Assembly (NCBI GenBank): GCA_028408675.1
Contig: JAOOLH010000002.1
Coordinates: 1-64,000 of the forward strand
Source: Prochlorococcus sp. AH-716-K03
GTDB taxonomy: Bacteria > Cyanobacteriota > Cyanobacteriia > PCC-6307 > Cyanobiaceae
Length of the DNA: 64,000 nt
Direction of reading: 5' to 3'
This document shows positions 32,063-42,081 of this stretch, piece after piece. A model generated the notes under the pieces. The model was not told the DNA's origin. It ran no database searches and worked only from the letters and a program-made list of their open reading frames with translations. Within the stretch, counting starts at the first letter, position 1. Each line of letters starts with the position of its first letter. Position numbers and translations under genes: made by a program.

Positions 32063-33616
32063 TTAGTGTAGAAAATGCCTCTTCTTTGTAAATACCATAG
32101 AAATACCTTTTAGATTACACATTTCAATACTTTCTTCATCCCTTATACTTCCTCCTGGTTGAATAATTGAGCTTATTCCATATTCATTAGCAAGCTCTAC
32201 TGTATCTGCAAATGGGAAGAAACCATCGCTTGCTAAAACGCCTCCATAACCATTTTCTTTAGCAGCTTGTAAAGCTATCATTGAGGCTCCAACCCTATTC
32301 ATTTGTCCAGCTCCGATGCCAAGAGTTTGTTGATCTTTTGCAATTACAATGGCATTTGATTTAACGTGTTTGCAAATTTTCCAGGCAAAATTCAAATCTA
32401 AATAATCCTGAGTACTTGGAATTTTTTTAGTAACTGAAATCCAACTCTCAGTTTTTTCTTCACTATTGTCAGTGTCTTGAACGAGTAATCCTCCCATTAT
32501 TGATTTAGTAGAAGTTTGGTTCTTTTTTAGGATTTGATCTTTTGAAAACTTTAAAATTCTTAAATTCTTTTTGATTTTTAAAATTTCTAAAGCCTCTGCA
32601 TCAAAAGATGGAGCTACGATACATTCTAAGAAAATATCTTTGAGGTTTATTGCGGTTTCACTATCCACATTTGAATTAAAAGCAACTATTCCTCCAAATG
32701 CACTAACTGAGTCGCATTTCAAAGCATTCAAAAATGCTTGAGAGGCTGAATTACCTACAGCAGCACCACAAGGATTATTGTGTTTTAAAATGACAGATGC
32801 AAACGTGTCTGTTATAGGTTCATCTTTTTCTTCATAGCCAAATTCTAAAACTGTTGAAAGTGCCGACTCAAGATCCAATAGATTGTTATAACTTAACTCT
32901 TTCCCTTGTAACTGTTCTGCTGAGTTCCACCCAACATTATTTAAACCAAACCAAAAAGCTTTTTGATGAGGATTCTCCCCATATCTTAAGGTTTTGATTA
33001 GTGGATAAGATTCAATATATTTAGAAAATTGTAAATCTTTTTCTTTTCTTATCCAATTAGATATCGCAGTATCATAGTCAGCTGTATGTTGAAAAGCTTC
33101 AAGTGCTAATTTTGCTTTATATATTTCTTTTAACTCCCCTTTTTTACTCTCTTCAAGAAATTCTTGATATTGACTAGGATCCACTAAAACGGAAACGTCT
33201 TTATGATTTTTAGCAGCAGATCGAATCATGGATGGTCCTCCGATATCAATATTTTCAATAGCATCTTCCCATTTAGATCCCTTTTCAACAGTTTTCTTAA
33301 AAGGATATAAATTGACAACTACTAATTCAATTAATTCAAGATCGTAAGCTTCTATATCTTTTTTATGTTCTTCATCTGTTCTTTTAGCTAAAATTCCTCC
33401 GTGGATTTTCGGATGTAAAGTTTTAACTCTTCCTCCAAGTATTTCAGGAGAATTAGTAAAATCTGCGACTTTAATAACTGGAATTTTTGCTTCCATTAGA
33501 TGTTTAGCAGTGCCTCCACTTGATAGAATTTTATAATTAAATTTTTCTACCAATTCCATACAAAATGGGATTATATTTTTTTTATCAGAGACACTTACTA
33601 GGGCTAATGGTGACAT
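32063..33616 (-). CDS. purH: Bifunctional AICAR formyltransferase / IMP cyclohydrolase
   Basis: LALVSVSDKKNIIPF, SGGTAKHL, GGRVKTLHPKIHGGILAKR, KHNNPCGAAVG. Confidence 0.97.
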   Translation of the reverse strand: MSPLALVSVSDKKNIIPFCMELVEKFNYKILSSGGTAKHLMEAKIPVIKVADFTNSPEILGGRVKTLHPKIHGGILAKRTDEEHKKDIEAYDLELIELVVVNLYPFKKTVEKGSKWEDAIENIDIGGPSMIRSAAKNHKDVSVLVDPSQYQEFLEESKKGELKEIYKAKLALEAFQHTADYDTAISNWIRKEKDLQFSKYIESYPLIKTLRYGENPHQKAFWFGLNNVGWNSAEQLQGKELSYNNLLDLESALSTVLEFGYEEKDEPITDTFASVILKHNNPCGAAVGNSASQAFLNALKCDSVSAFGGIVAFNSNVDSETAINLKDIFLECIVAPSFDAEALEILKIKKNLRILKFSKDQILKKNQTSTKSIMGGLLVQDTDNSEEKTESWISVTKKIPSTQDYLDLNFAWKICKHVKSNAIVIAKDQQTLGIGAGQMNRVGASMIALQAAKENGYGGVLASDGFFPFADTVELANEYGISSIIQPGGSIRDEESIEMCNLKGISMVFTKKRHFLH

Positions 33617-33649
33617 TATTGAAAAGTTTACTTACTTAAGAATATAAAC

Positions 33650-34267
33650 ATGAAATATGATATTGATCATGAATTTGTCGGGATTAGTTCTCAAACCGCA
33701 ACTCATAGAATAATTTTGCTACATGGCTGGGGAGCCGATGCAGATGACCTTTTAACACTTGGGAAGGAGATTATAGAAAAAATAAATCTTGATTTTGAGG
33801 TAATTGCTTTGAGGGCTTCTGGATTACATCCAAGTGGTCAGGGAAGACAGTGGTATCAATTATACCCACATGATTGGAAGGAGGCTGAGGTTGAAGTAAA
33901 TAAACTTATAGGTACATTAAAAAAATTTGATACTGATCAGATTTCAATAGGCAAAACAATTTTATTGGGTTTTTCTCAGGGGGCAGCTATGGCAATTGAT
34001 GCAGGGTTTAAATTAAATTTAGGACTAATTGTTGCTTGTAGTGGTTATCCCCACCCAAACTGGGCGCCAGGAGCAAATTGCCCACCTTTAATTGTTAGTC
34101 ATGGTTTATTTGATGAAGTGGTGCCTATAAATGCTTCAAGAATTATTCATGAAACGGTAAAAAATAAATCTTCTAAGTTTTGTGAATTAATAGAATTTGA
34201 TGGATCCCATCAAATTGATTCAAATTTAAATGATTTTATAAGTTCAAATATAAATAATATTTTTTAA
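33650..34267 (+). CDS. Alpha/beta hydrolase, phospholipase/carboxylesterase family
   Basis: RIILLHGWGADADDLL, LLGFSQGAAMAID, VSHGLFDEVVP. Confidence 0.88.
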   Translation: MKYDIDHEFVGISSQTATHRIILLHGWGADADDLLTLGKEIIEKINLDFEVIALRASGLHPSGQGRQWYQLYPHDWKEAEVEVNKLIGTLKKFDTDQISIGKTILLGFSQGAAMAIDAGFKLNLGLIVACSGYPHPNWAPGANCPPLIVSHGLFDEVVPINASRIIHETVKNKSSKFCELIEFDGSHQIDSNLNDFISSNINNIF

Positions 34268-34632
34268 ACGAAAGCATATTCGTATTCTTCAATCTCTTCC
34301 CAATCATCTGCAGTAAGTTCTAGACCTTCAAATATTTTTTCTTCACCAATTCCCTCAACTACGACTTTTAGTGATGGAAATAGAAAATGATTTTCTTCAG
34401 CATATTGGGCGCTAAATAAACCTTTTTCACCCCAAAAAAATCTATCAGTGGTATGTTCATTTCTTCGAACATTGAAAACTGAAGGGGCAGACAAGGCATT
34501 TTCAGCTATAAATCTTCTTGCAGCTGTAACTGGTTTATGTTTACCAGTTTCGATATGATAAATAGGTACATGTGCCATTACTCTTTGGCCAGCCAACCTT
34601 CTTCTGCTGATTCTTTTTCTCTTTTTTGACAT
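34264..34632 (-). CDS. DUF3155-like protein
   Basis: MSKKRKRISRRRLAGQRVMAHVPIYHIETGKHKPVTAARRFI. Confidence 0.75.
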   Translation of the reverse strand: MSKKRKRISRRRLAGQRVMAHVPIYHIETGKHKPVTAARRFIAENALSAPSVFNVRRNEHTTDRFFWGEKGLFSAQYAEENHFLFPSLKVVVEGIGEEKIFEGLELTADDWEEIEEYEYAFV

Positions 34633-34721
34633 TGATTGGTACTCCTGGAATTATAAATGAGATTAGCCTTATTTATTTTTACTAATCTTATATATGTGAT
34701 TTTGAATTCACTTAAATTACA

Positions 34722-34857
34722 TAGAGGACCCATCAACCCCTGATGTAGCTTAAAATATGATTAAATGTTCATATTTAAGGCTGGCTAAAGTCAGACCTCT
34801 TTATATATCTTAATACTTTTTTCATATTTTACAAGTCCTTTTCAGGGGTTTTTTTAA
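34722..34857 (+). ncRNA. Candidate structured RNA (small RNA or leader element) upstream of the histidine kinase
   Basis: Tandem hairpins CATCA-ACCCC-TGATG, AAATATGA-N8-TCATATTT, GGCTGGC-TAAA-GTCAGACC (bulged), plus long-range AACCCCTGA/TCAGGGGTT followed by a U-tract. Confidence 0.4.
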
Positions 34858-34868
34858 ATTTACTAATT

Positions 34869-36005
34869 ATGAAGCTCTCAAAAAAATTTGAAGAACTAAT
34901 CATAAAACAGCTAGAGAGTTTTGGTTGCTCAATGGGAGTGACTCATTTGGTTATGTATCTTGCTTCAACTGAGCAAGGAACTAAAGCGTCTTTTGAAATG
35001 ATTGGTCAATGGCCACAAATTGATAGGCTTCTAATATCAGTAGAAGATGATCCTTCACTAAAAGTATCTTCTCCTAATAGAAGATGGTACCCGCTTCAAG
35101 AAAACGATATCCTACTTGGTGTCCTTAGGGTAGAAACTGATTTGAAAGGAGGGAACTGGCCAGTATTTCTTGACTCTAGATTAAAAGCACTTTCACTATC
35201 TTTAGCCAAATGCGTTTCTATCGAATTAGAACGTCAAAATAAAAATGAAGAAATTAATTATTTAAAAAATCAGGTCAATGTCATAATCCATCAATTGAGG
35301 AATCCATTGGCAGCTCTTAGGACATATGCAAAATTACTTATAAAAAGACTTGGTTCAGATGATGACTCTATTGAAATAGTCGAACGCATGATAATAGAGC
35401 AAAAACAAATTAATAATTATATGGATTCTTTTGCTCAATTAAATTCACCTATTCAACTTCCTCTAGAAATTGGAGAAGAAAGATTATTATTACCACCAAA
35501 TTTAGATAATAAAAAGTTAATAACTGTTCAGAGTTTATTGAGGCCAATTTTAGAAAGGGGTAAAGCAAATGCGAACTTGGAGAATAGAAATTGGATTGAA
35601 CCTTCTCTTTGGCCAGATTGGACATTATCGCCATTAAAGGCTAAATATGCTGTAATTGCTGAAATTGTGGCTAATTTATTAGAAAATGCGTTTAAATACG
35701 CCCAAAAAGATGCTGAGATCGGACTCAGCATTATGAGTAAAGGTCTTTGCATATTTGATGATGGTAAAAAAATAAGCAAAATTGAAAATGAGAAAATTTT
35801 TCAAAAAGGCTTTCGAGGATCTGCGGCTAAGAAGAAGGATGGCACTGGTGTTGGACTTTTTTTAGCGAGGAAATTAGCAAAACAAATTGGAGGAGAGTTG
35901 AGATTGCTTGAAAACTCCTCAATTAATGAATTTAAGGAATTAAATAATCTAAAGAAGAAAAATATTTTCTATTTAGAACTTCCTATAAAAGAATTGCATT
36001 CATAA
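34869..36005 (+). CDS. Two-component sensor histidine kinase
   Basis: H-box IHQLRNPLAALRTYAKLL; N-box ANLLENAFKYA; GTGVGLFLARKLAKQIGG. Confidence 0.9.
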   Translation: MKLSKKFEELIIKQLESFGCSMGVTHLVMYLASTEQGTKASFEMIGQWPQIDRLLISVEDDPSLKVSSPNRRWYPLQENDILLGVLRVETDLKGGNWPVFLDSRLKALSLSLAKCVSIELERQNKNEEINYLKNQVNVIIHQLRNPLAALRTYAKLLIKRLGSDDDSIEIVERMIIEQKQINNYMDSFAQLNSPIQLPLEIGEERLLLPPNLDNKKLITVQSLLRPILERGKANANLENRNWIEPSLWPDWTLSPLKAKYAVIAEIVANLLENAFKYAQKDAEIGLSIMSKGLCIFDDGKKISKIENEKIFQKGFRGSAAKKKDGTGVGLFLARKLAKQIGGELRLLENSSINEFKELNNLKKKNIFYLELPIKELHS

Positions 36006-36747
36006 ATAACATTGCAGTTTCGACTAGTACAACACTCGCACCGCAAGCATCTCCATTGAAGCCTCCAATTTTATTCCCAAGTATGTTTGGAATAGAATAA
36101 CTAAAAAAAATACCAATCAAAATTAGAAATAAAAATTTAATAAATATTGCTTGGGATGTAATTGAGACAAATTGGTATACGATGAAAATTAAAAGAAAAA
36201 CTATGGAAATCAAAGATTCTTTTTTAAATCCATTCCAAAACTTTTTGTGACTAAAAGATTTTTTCTTATAACTCATATATTTAAACTTTTCTATAAAAAA
36301 TAAATTTGAAAATCTTCCCCAAAATAAGCATATTGGCAAAACAAAAATTATTTGGTTTTGAATTTTGAGTATGCAAGCAATTTGAATTAAAGTTATAAAA
36401 ACTAAAGATTGAACGCCAAAGGATCCAACTTTACTGTCTTTCATAGCTTTTAAACGTTTCTTTTTACCGGCAAAAATACCATCGAAAGTATCCATTAAAC
36501 CATCGATGTGTAGACCCCCTGTAATTAAATATCCTGCAGCCAAACAAATTAAAGCAGATGCATAAATAGACCAAGAGTTTTCGCTTAAAAAAATAAAAAT
36601 ATAACTCTGTATTGCTCCAATAAAAAATCCTAAAGGAGGCGCAAATTGTGCAATATTTTTAAATTCGGGATTAATTAAAGGTATCTTTGGAAATGTCGTA
36701 TAGAAAATCCAAGATCCTGCCAAATTTTTTATTAAATATTTTTTGAT
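35983..36747 (-). CDS. cobS: Adenosylcobinamide-GDP ribazoletransferase (cobalamin synthase); start uncertain (TTG 36723 or AUC 36747)
   Basis: LAGSWIFYTTFPKIPLI; GGLHIDGLMDTFDGIFAGKKKRLKAMKDSKVGSFG; NKIGGFNGDACGASV. Confidence 0.9.
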   Translation of the reverse strand: MKKYLIKNLAGSWIFYTTFPKIPLINPEFKNIAQFAPPLGFFIGAIQSYIFIFLSENSWSIYASALICLAAGYLITGGLHIDGLMDTFDGIFAGKKKRLKAMKDSKVGSFGVQSLVFITLIQIACILKIQNQIIFVLPICLFWGRFSNLFFIEKFKYMSYKKKSFSHKKFWNGFKKESLISIVFLLIFIVYQFVSITSQAIFIKFLFLILIGIFFSYSIPNILGNKIGGFNGDACGASVVLVETAMLFMNAILL

Positions 36748-36822
36748 GAGATAAAAATAGATTCAATAATGAATAATAGGGTAGATTAATAAAAAAAGGA
36801 TCAAAAAATTTTATAAATTATC

Positions 36823-37941
36823 GTGTTTGAATTTGAAATTAAATCGAATTGCAGTAATACAGAGGCAAGAACTGGTATATTTCATACCCCAAATGGTCAG
36901 GTAAACACTCCAAGATTTATGCCTGTGGGTACTTTGGCAACGGTTAAAGGAATTTCATCAAAGCAGTTAATCTCTACAGGATCAGAAATGATTCTTTCAA
37001 ATACCTTCCATCTTCATCTGCAACCTGGAGAAAAACTAGTTAAAGAATCTGGTGGAATACATAAGTTTATGAATTGGGATAAGCCTATTCTTACTGATTC
37101 AGGTGGATATCAAGTTTTTAGTTTGGCTAAATTAAATAATATTTCTGATAAAGGTGTGGAATTTAAAAATCCAAGAGATGGTAGTCATGTATTTTTATCA
37201 CCTGAAAAAGTAATGCAGATTCAAATGGATCTTGGTTCGGATGTTGCGATGGCTTTTGATCATTGTCCTCCGCACACAGCTAACGAAAATGATATTGAGG
37301 ACTCTTTACAAAGAACTCATTCATGGTTGCAAAAATGTGTTGAAACTCATAAGAAATCAAATCAAGCACTATTTGGAATAGTTCAAGGTGGTAAGTATCC
37401 AACATTAAGAGAACATAGCGCAAAATTTACAAGTTCTTTTGATCTGCCTGGAATAGCGGTTGGAGGTGTCAGTGTTGGAGAAGCAGTCGAAGAAATACAT
37501 AATGTAATTAATTACATCCCGAAATTCTTGCCAATAAATAAACCAAGATATTTAATGGGAATTGGCTCTCTAAGAGAAATTTCTTTAGCTGTTGCAAACG
37601 GATTCGATATATTCGACTGTGTTTTGCCTACAAGACTGGGAAGACATGGGACTGCATTTTTTAATGATGAAAGATTGAATTTGCGAAATGCTCGATTTAA
37701 AAATGATTTTTCTCCAATAGATAAAACTTGTAAATGTGAAACTTGTAAATCGTATTCTCGTGCTTATTTACATCATTTAGTTAGAAATGATGAAATATTA
37801 GGTCTAACTCTTATTAGCCTGCATAATATTTCTCATTTAATACGATTTACAAATGCAATTTCAGCTGCAATTAAAGATAATTGTTTTACAATAGATTTCG
37901 CTCCCTGGAAAAGATCCTCTATTGCTCACCATACGTGGTAA
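36823..37941 (+). CDS. tgt: Queuine tRNA-ribosyltransferase
   Basis: [41 protein letters not shown] zinc site; GTG start. Confidence 0.97.
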   Translation: MFEFEIKSNCSNTEARTGIFHTPNGQVNTPRFMPVGTLATVKGISSKQLISTGSEMILSNTFHLHLQPGEKLVKESGGIHKFMNWDKPILTDSGGYQVFSLAKLNNISDKGVEFKNPRDGSHVFLSPEKVMQIQMDLGSDVAMAFDHCPPHTANENDIEDSLQRTHSWLQKCVETHKKSNQALFGIVQGGKYPTLREHSAKFTSSFDLPGIAVGGVSVGEAVEEIHNVINYIPKFLPINKPRYLMGIGSLREISLAVANGFDIFDCVLPTRLGRHGTAFFNDERLNLRNARFKNDFSPIDKTCKCETCKSYSRAYLHHLVRNDEILGLTLISLHNISHLIRFTNAISAAIKDNCFTIDFAPWKRSSIAHHTW

Positions 37942-37970
37942 CGTCTTAAGATAATTAATTTATTAAGAAG

Positions 37971-38111
37971 GTGCTTACTCTTTTAAATACATTCGCCGAA
38001 TTGCCTGAAGCGTATAAGGCTTTTGCTCCAACAGTTGATGTTCTGCCTTTAATACCTTTATTTTTCTTTTTGTTAGTATTTGTTTGGCAAGCTGCAGTTG
38101 GATTTAAATAA
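37971..38111 (+). CDS. psbK: Photosystem II protein PsbK
   Basis: GTG start; [46 protein letters not shown]; 46 aa; not in the ORF track. Confidence 0.95.
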   Translation: MLTLLNTFAELPEAYKAFAPTVDVLPLIPLFFFLLVFVWQAAVGFK

Positions 38112-38125
38112 AGACTATTTATATA

Positions 38126-39130
38126 TTAAATAGGAATTTCCAGTGAAATCGCATCACCAGAGTTTTCCACTGCACACTCAATAAAATCTGCAATTTTTAA
38201 TGCCCTTGAGGCTTGTTCTCCATCTACTTCTGGAGATTCCTTACCTTGTACGCATTTAAGAAAATGTTCTAATTCTGCATATAAAGGCTCAATAGAGGTT
38301 GTGCTTACTTCCTCAACATATCCATCATTCCTATAAACTAATTCGCCGTGATCTGCGGTATAGGATTCATGGGCTTTTCTATGGATTTGTAAAGAGTGAT
38401 TTAAGAAGTCTGTCTCAACAAGACTGTTTTGGCAATGAGCACTTAAACTCCTAATTTTTTTATGACTCATCTTGCTAGCAGTCAAACTTGCAATAATATT
38501 ATTATTGAAAACTAAAGTAGCATTTACATAATCTATCAAGCCATCATTATTTCTTCCTCCGACAGCTGCTAATTTCTGTATTTTCGAATTAACTAATTCA
38601 AGAACTAGATCAATATCATGAATCATTAAATCCATTACAACTGATACATCGTTCGCTCTATCAGCATGTGGACTATGCCTTCTTGCTTCTAAAACAACAA
38701 TTTCTTCATTTTGGACAATTTTATTTAACTCTCTAAAAGCAGGATTAAATCTTTCAATGTGTCCAACTTGTAAAAGACAATTCCCAATTTTTGATGCATT
38801 TATTAAGTCTTTGGCCTCTGACTCATTAGCTGCAATAGGTTTTTCAATAAGGACATTTACTCCTGCTTTGAGACAATCTAGACCTACTTTGTGATGAAGA
38901 AGTGTTGGAACTGCAATACAAATTGCATCAACTTTAGGAATTAGATCATGATAATCTTTAAACCACTTACACTGAAATTGCTCTATTGCTAATTTACCTC
39001 TATTCTCATTTGGATCGGCAACTCCCACTAAATCGGCATCTTTAAGTAAGCTAAGTACCCGAGCATGATGCCACCCCATATTGCCTATACCAATAACTCC
39101 AACCTTTACAGGGGATGAGGTTGGTTTCAT
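38126..39130 (-). CDS. Gfo/Idh/MocA family oxidoreductase
   Basis: KVGVIGIGNMGWHHARVL; VLIEKPIAANESEA; QVGHIERFNPA; MDLMIHDIDLVLEL. Confidence 0.9.
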   Translation of the reverse strand: MKPTSSPVKVGVIGIGNMGWHHARVLSLLKDADLVGVADPNENRGKLAIEQFQCKWFKDYHDLIPKVDAICIAVPTLLHHKVGLDCLKAGVNVLIEKPIAANESEAKDLINASKIGNCLLQVGHIERFNPAFRELNKIVQNEEIVVLEARRHSPHADRANDVSVVMDLMIHDIDLVLELVNSKIQKLAAVGGRNNDGLIDYVNATLVFNNNIIASLTASKMSHKKIRSLSAHCQNSLVETDFLNHSLQIHRKAHESYTADHGELVYRNDGYVEEVSTTSIEPLYAELEHFLKCVQGKESPEVDGEQASRALKIADFIECAVENSGDAISLEIPI

Positions 39131-39180
39131 ATCTTATAGTCCATGTATATTTAGTTATTATGATTCATAAGATGTCAATT

Positions 39181-40452
39181 TTAACTTTTTAGAAGAATTA
39201 TTTTTACACGATCAATTTTAGGACCTGACATTGAAATAATTTCAAATTTAATATTTTTAAAATCTAAACTATCGCCAATTTTCGGGACCTTTTGAAATTT
39301 TTCAAGAAGAAATCCAGCGATTGTATGATAATCAGCTCCTTCAGGAATAAAACATCCTAACTTTTTATTGATTTCTATGATTTCTGCTTTGCCAGCAATG
39401 GACCACTTCTTGGATAAATTATCCAGCATCTTCATATCAGAATATATACTGCTTTTCAACATTTCTTCTCCAACAATTTCCCCGGTAAGATCAGCTGCAG
39501 TTATAAGACCCTCTGTTCCACCATGTTCATCAACTACCAGCAAAAATGGATTGTAATCCCTAACGAGAGGTAATATCTCTGCTAATGAGCATGTCTCTAT
39601 AACTTTTGTAACAGGCAAGAGGAAAGGTTCTAATAATGTATTCGCTGCCATTTCGCTTTTAGAAATTGGTTTTGCTAAGTAACGTAAATCTAAAACTCCT
39701 AAAACATCATCTAGTGACTCACCTATCACAAAAAAACGTGCATGCCTTGTTTTATCAACCTGTTTCATAAGATCAGCAAAGTTAATATTTTTGGGCAATG
39801 TTACCATTTCAGATCTTGGGATCATTACTTCTTTGACTTGAGTATCTTTCAAAGCAAAAACACCTTCTAGAATATTTTTCTCATCAGGCTTTAATCCCGT
39901 AACATTATCAGTTTCTATCAACGTTTCTAACTCACCAGCAGATAATCCTGAATTTAATGAATCCCATTTGTTGTTTAGATTAAATAATCTTAAACAAGCA
40001 CTGGCAAAGAATTCTATTACTGAAACAACAGGCTGCATTCCTTTGCGAACGGCATCAAAAATTGTAGTTAATCTTAAAGCAGCTGATTCTGGATTATTAA
40101 TTACTAGTGCTTTAGGAATAAGACCAGATATAAGGGTAACTACAAGTACTATTAATAAAAATAATATAAGATCATATATTCGATTTGAAAAAATATTTTC
40201 GTGCCAAAATTGATTAGCTAAACCTTTGCTTAACCAACCAATTGCTATAAGAGAAATTGTTACTCCAAATTGAGACGCTATTAGAGAAGATCTGAATCTT
40301 TTTTGGATTTTTAAAATGGAAAATGCTCCTTTTCTTTTCTCCTCTATAAGCCTCAAAACTTTACTTGGCCTTATTAACAAAAATGAGAGTTCACTTGCAG
40401 CAAAAAAAGCTGGAAATATCAAAAGTAATAATAGAAAAAATATTTTCATCAA
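39181..40452 (-). CDS. CNNM/CorC-type hemolysin-like membrane protein with CBS domains
   Basis: VKEVMIPRSEMVTLPKN; FLLVVDEHGGTEGLITAADLTGEIVGE; N-terminal DUF21-like TM region. Confidence 0.9.
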   Translation of the reverse strand: MMKIFFLLLLLIFPAFFAASELSFLLIRPSKVLRLIEEKRKGAFSILKIQKRFRSSLIASQFGVTISLIAIGWLSKGLANQFWHENIFSNRIYDLILFLLIVLVVTLISGLIPKALVINNPESAALRLTTIFDAVRKGMQPVVSVIEFFASACLRLFNLNNKWDSLNSGLSAGELETLIETDNVTGLKPDEKNILEGVFALKDTQVKEVMIPRSEMVTLPKNINFADLMKQVDKTRHARFFVIGESLDDVLGVLDLRYLAKPISKSEMAANTLLEPFLLPVTKVIETCSLAEILPLVRDYNPFLLVVDEHGGTEGLITAADLTGEIVGEEMLKSSIYSDMKMLDNLSKKWSIAGKAEIIEINKKLGCFIPEGADYHTIAGFLLEKFQKVPKIGDSLDFKNIKFEIISMSGPKIDRVKIILLKS

Positions 40453-40467
40453 TTAACAAATTAGTGA

Positions 40468-40540
40468 TGGGGGTGGCGAGGATCGAACTCGCCTAAGCCA
40501 AATTATGAGTTTGGTGCATTCACCAGATTGCTACACCCCC
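40468..40540 (-). tRNA. tRNA-Met (anticodon CAT)
   Basis: Reverse complement GGGGGTGTAGCAATCTGGTGAATGCACCAAACTCATAATTTGG...GTTCGATCCTCGCCACCCCCA. Confidence 0.92.
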
Positions 40541-40668
40541 AAATTTTTGTAGTAGTGCTTAATTACTTACAATATAAAAATAATATTTCAAAAAGCACCA
40601 ACTTAGTAAGTTTTTGTGAGATTTCTTTTTTTTCTCCTAATCTTGAAATATAAGTTGACCTTCTATTA

Positions 40669-41229
40669 ATGAACAATTTTTCGCAGAACTATTATCTATA
40701 CAAGAAGAATCTACTTAAACTTTTAATTGAAAAATCTTATAAGAAAGGAAACTTTACATTGGCATCTGGCAAACAAAGTGCTCATTATCTAAACTGCAAA
40801 CCAGTATCTCTTAATGGTATAGGTTTGCAATTAATTAGTAATTTGTTTTTAGAGTTAATTGATTCAAGTTCAAAAGCTGTAGCGGGGTTAACTTTAGGAG
40901 CGGATCCTTTAGTTAGTGGTGTAATAGTAACAGCTGCTTCTAAAGGTTTATTATTAGATGCCTTAATAATAAGAAAAGAAGTAAAGGAATATGGAACAAA
41001 AGCTGGATTAGAGGGCCCTATATTAAAGGAAGGGACGATAGTAACTGTCTTGGAAGATGTTGTCACTACAGCTGGATCGGCTATTAAAGCAATTAATAAG
41101 TTACGAGAAAATAATTTTATGGTTAAAGAAGTTTTGTCTATTGTTGATAGAAAAGAGGGAGGATATGAGGCCTTGAAAGAACAAAATATACAATTAAAAA
41201 GTTTATTTTCAATAGAAGACTTTATCTAA
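40669..41229 (+). CDS. pyrE: Orotate phosphoribosyltransferase
   Basis: [40 protein letters not shown]. Confidence 0.95.
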   Translation: MNNFSQNYYLYKKNLLKLLIEKSYKKGNFTLASGKQSAHYLNCKPVSLNGIGLQLISNLFLELIDSSSKAVAGLTLGADPLVSGVIVTAASKGLLLDALIIRKEVKEYGTKAGLEGPILKEGTIVTVLEDVVTTAGSAIKAINKLRENNFMVKEVLSIVDRKEGGYEALKEQNIQLKSLFSIEDFI

Positions 41230-41232
41230 ATA

Positions 41233-42081
41233 ATGTCAAAAATTAAGGAAAATAAAGTACAAATTTGGCTTGAAAAATTTGATTGCTTTTCTATTACTGG
41301 AAAAGATAGTAAAAGATTCTTAAATGGAATAACGACAGGAAATATTGTTGATTTTAAAAACAAGGTTTTAAAAACTTGTTGGTTATCCCCAAATGGAATT
41401 TTAAAATCATTACTTGAGATTAATTGCTTAGAAAATAAATTAGAAGTAATTGTCTTTGTAGGAAATACTAGTGAGATTAGAAAATACTTTAATGACATTA
41501 TTTTTCCGTCCGATGATGTTTTATTAAGTGATACTTTTTCAATTAATAGACTTCAGGAAGTTGATGCTATGAATTCATGGAGAATCACACAACCTATTTT
41601 TTTTAAAAATGAAGATAAAAAATTTGATTTTTATAATAAAAATCCAAATTCAATGAATAATAATGATTTGCAATTGTGGAAGATAAATCAGGCTATACCA
41701 TCTTTAGATTGTGAAATTAATGGAAAAAATAATCCACTTGAATTAGGACTCACAGATCTTATAGATTTCAATAAAGGTTGTTATTTAGGTCAAGAAACAA
41801 TGTCAAAAATCAGGAATGTTTCTTCATTAAAGCAGGAGATCAGAGTATGGACGACTAAAGATAAAGATTTAAATTTAGAATGCGATAATAGAATTATTTA
41901 CAATAATAAGAATAAAGAAAAATCGGTTGGTTATATTACCAGTATTTATAAATTAAATTCTGGAATAATAAAAGGTTTGTCAATGATAAAGAGAAAATAC
42001 TTAGATAAGGAAAATTATTTTTTCTCTGATAAAGTTGGCCAAATTTCAATATATAAATCTGTAGGGTCAACTTTTCTTTAA
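41233..42081 (+). CDS. YgfZ/GcvT-like folate-binding protein
   Basis: FNKGCYLGQETMSKIR signature (KGCYxGQE). Confidence 0.88.
   Translation: MSKIKENKVQIWLEKFDCFSITGKDSKRFLNGITTGNIVDFKNKVLKTCWLSPNGILKSLLEINCLENKLEVIVFVGNTSEIRKYFNDIIFPSDDVLLSDTFSINRLQEVDAMNSWRITQPIFFKNEDKKFDFYNKNPNSMNNNDLQLWKINQAIPSLDCEINGKNNPLELGLTDLIDFNKGCYLGQETMSKIRNVSSLKQEIRVWTTKDKDLNLECDNRIIYNNKNKEKSVGYITSIYKLNSGIIKGLSMIKRKYLDKENYFFSDKVGQISIYKSVGSTFL

Noticed and set aside
40369-40560. tRNA-Met as a possible integration hotspot
   Set aside because: The flanking genes (CorC-like, pyrE) are ordinary core genes, and no attL/attR-like duplication of the tRNA 3' end was seen nearby.
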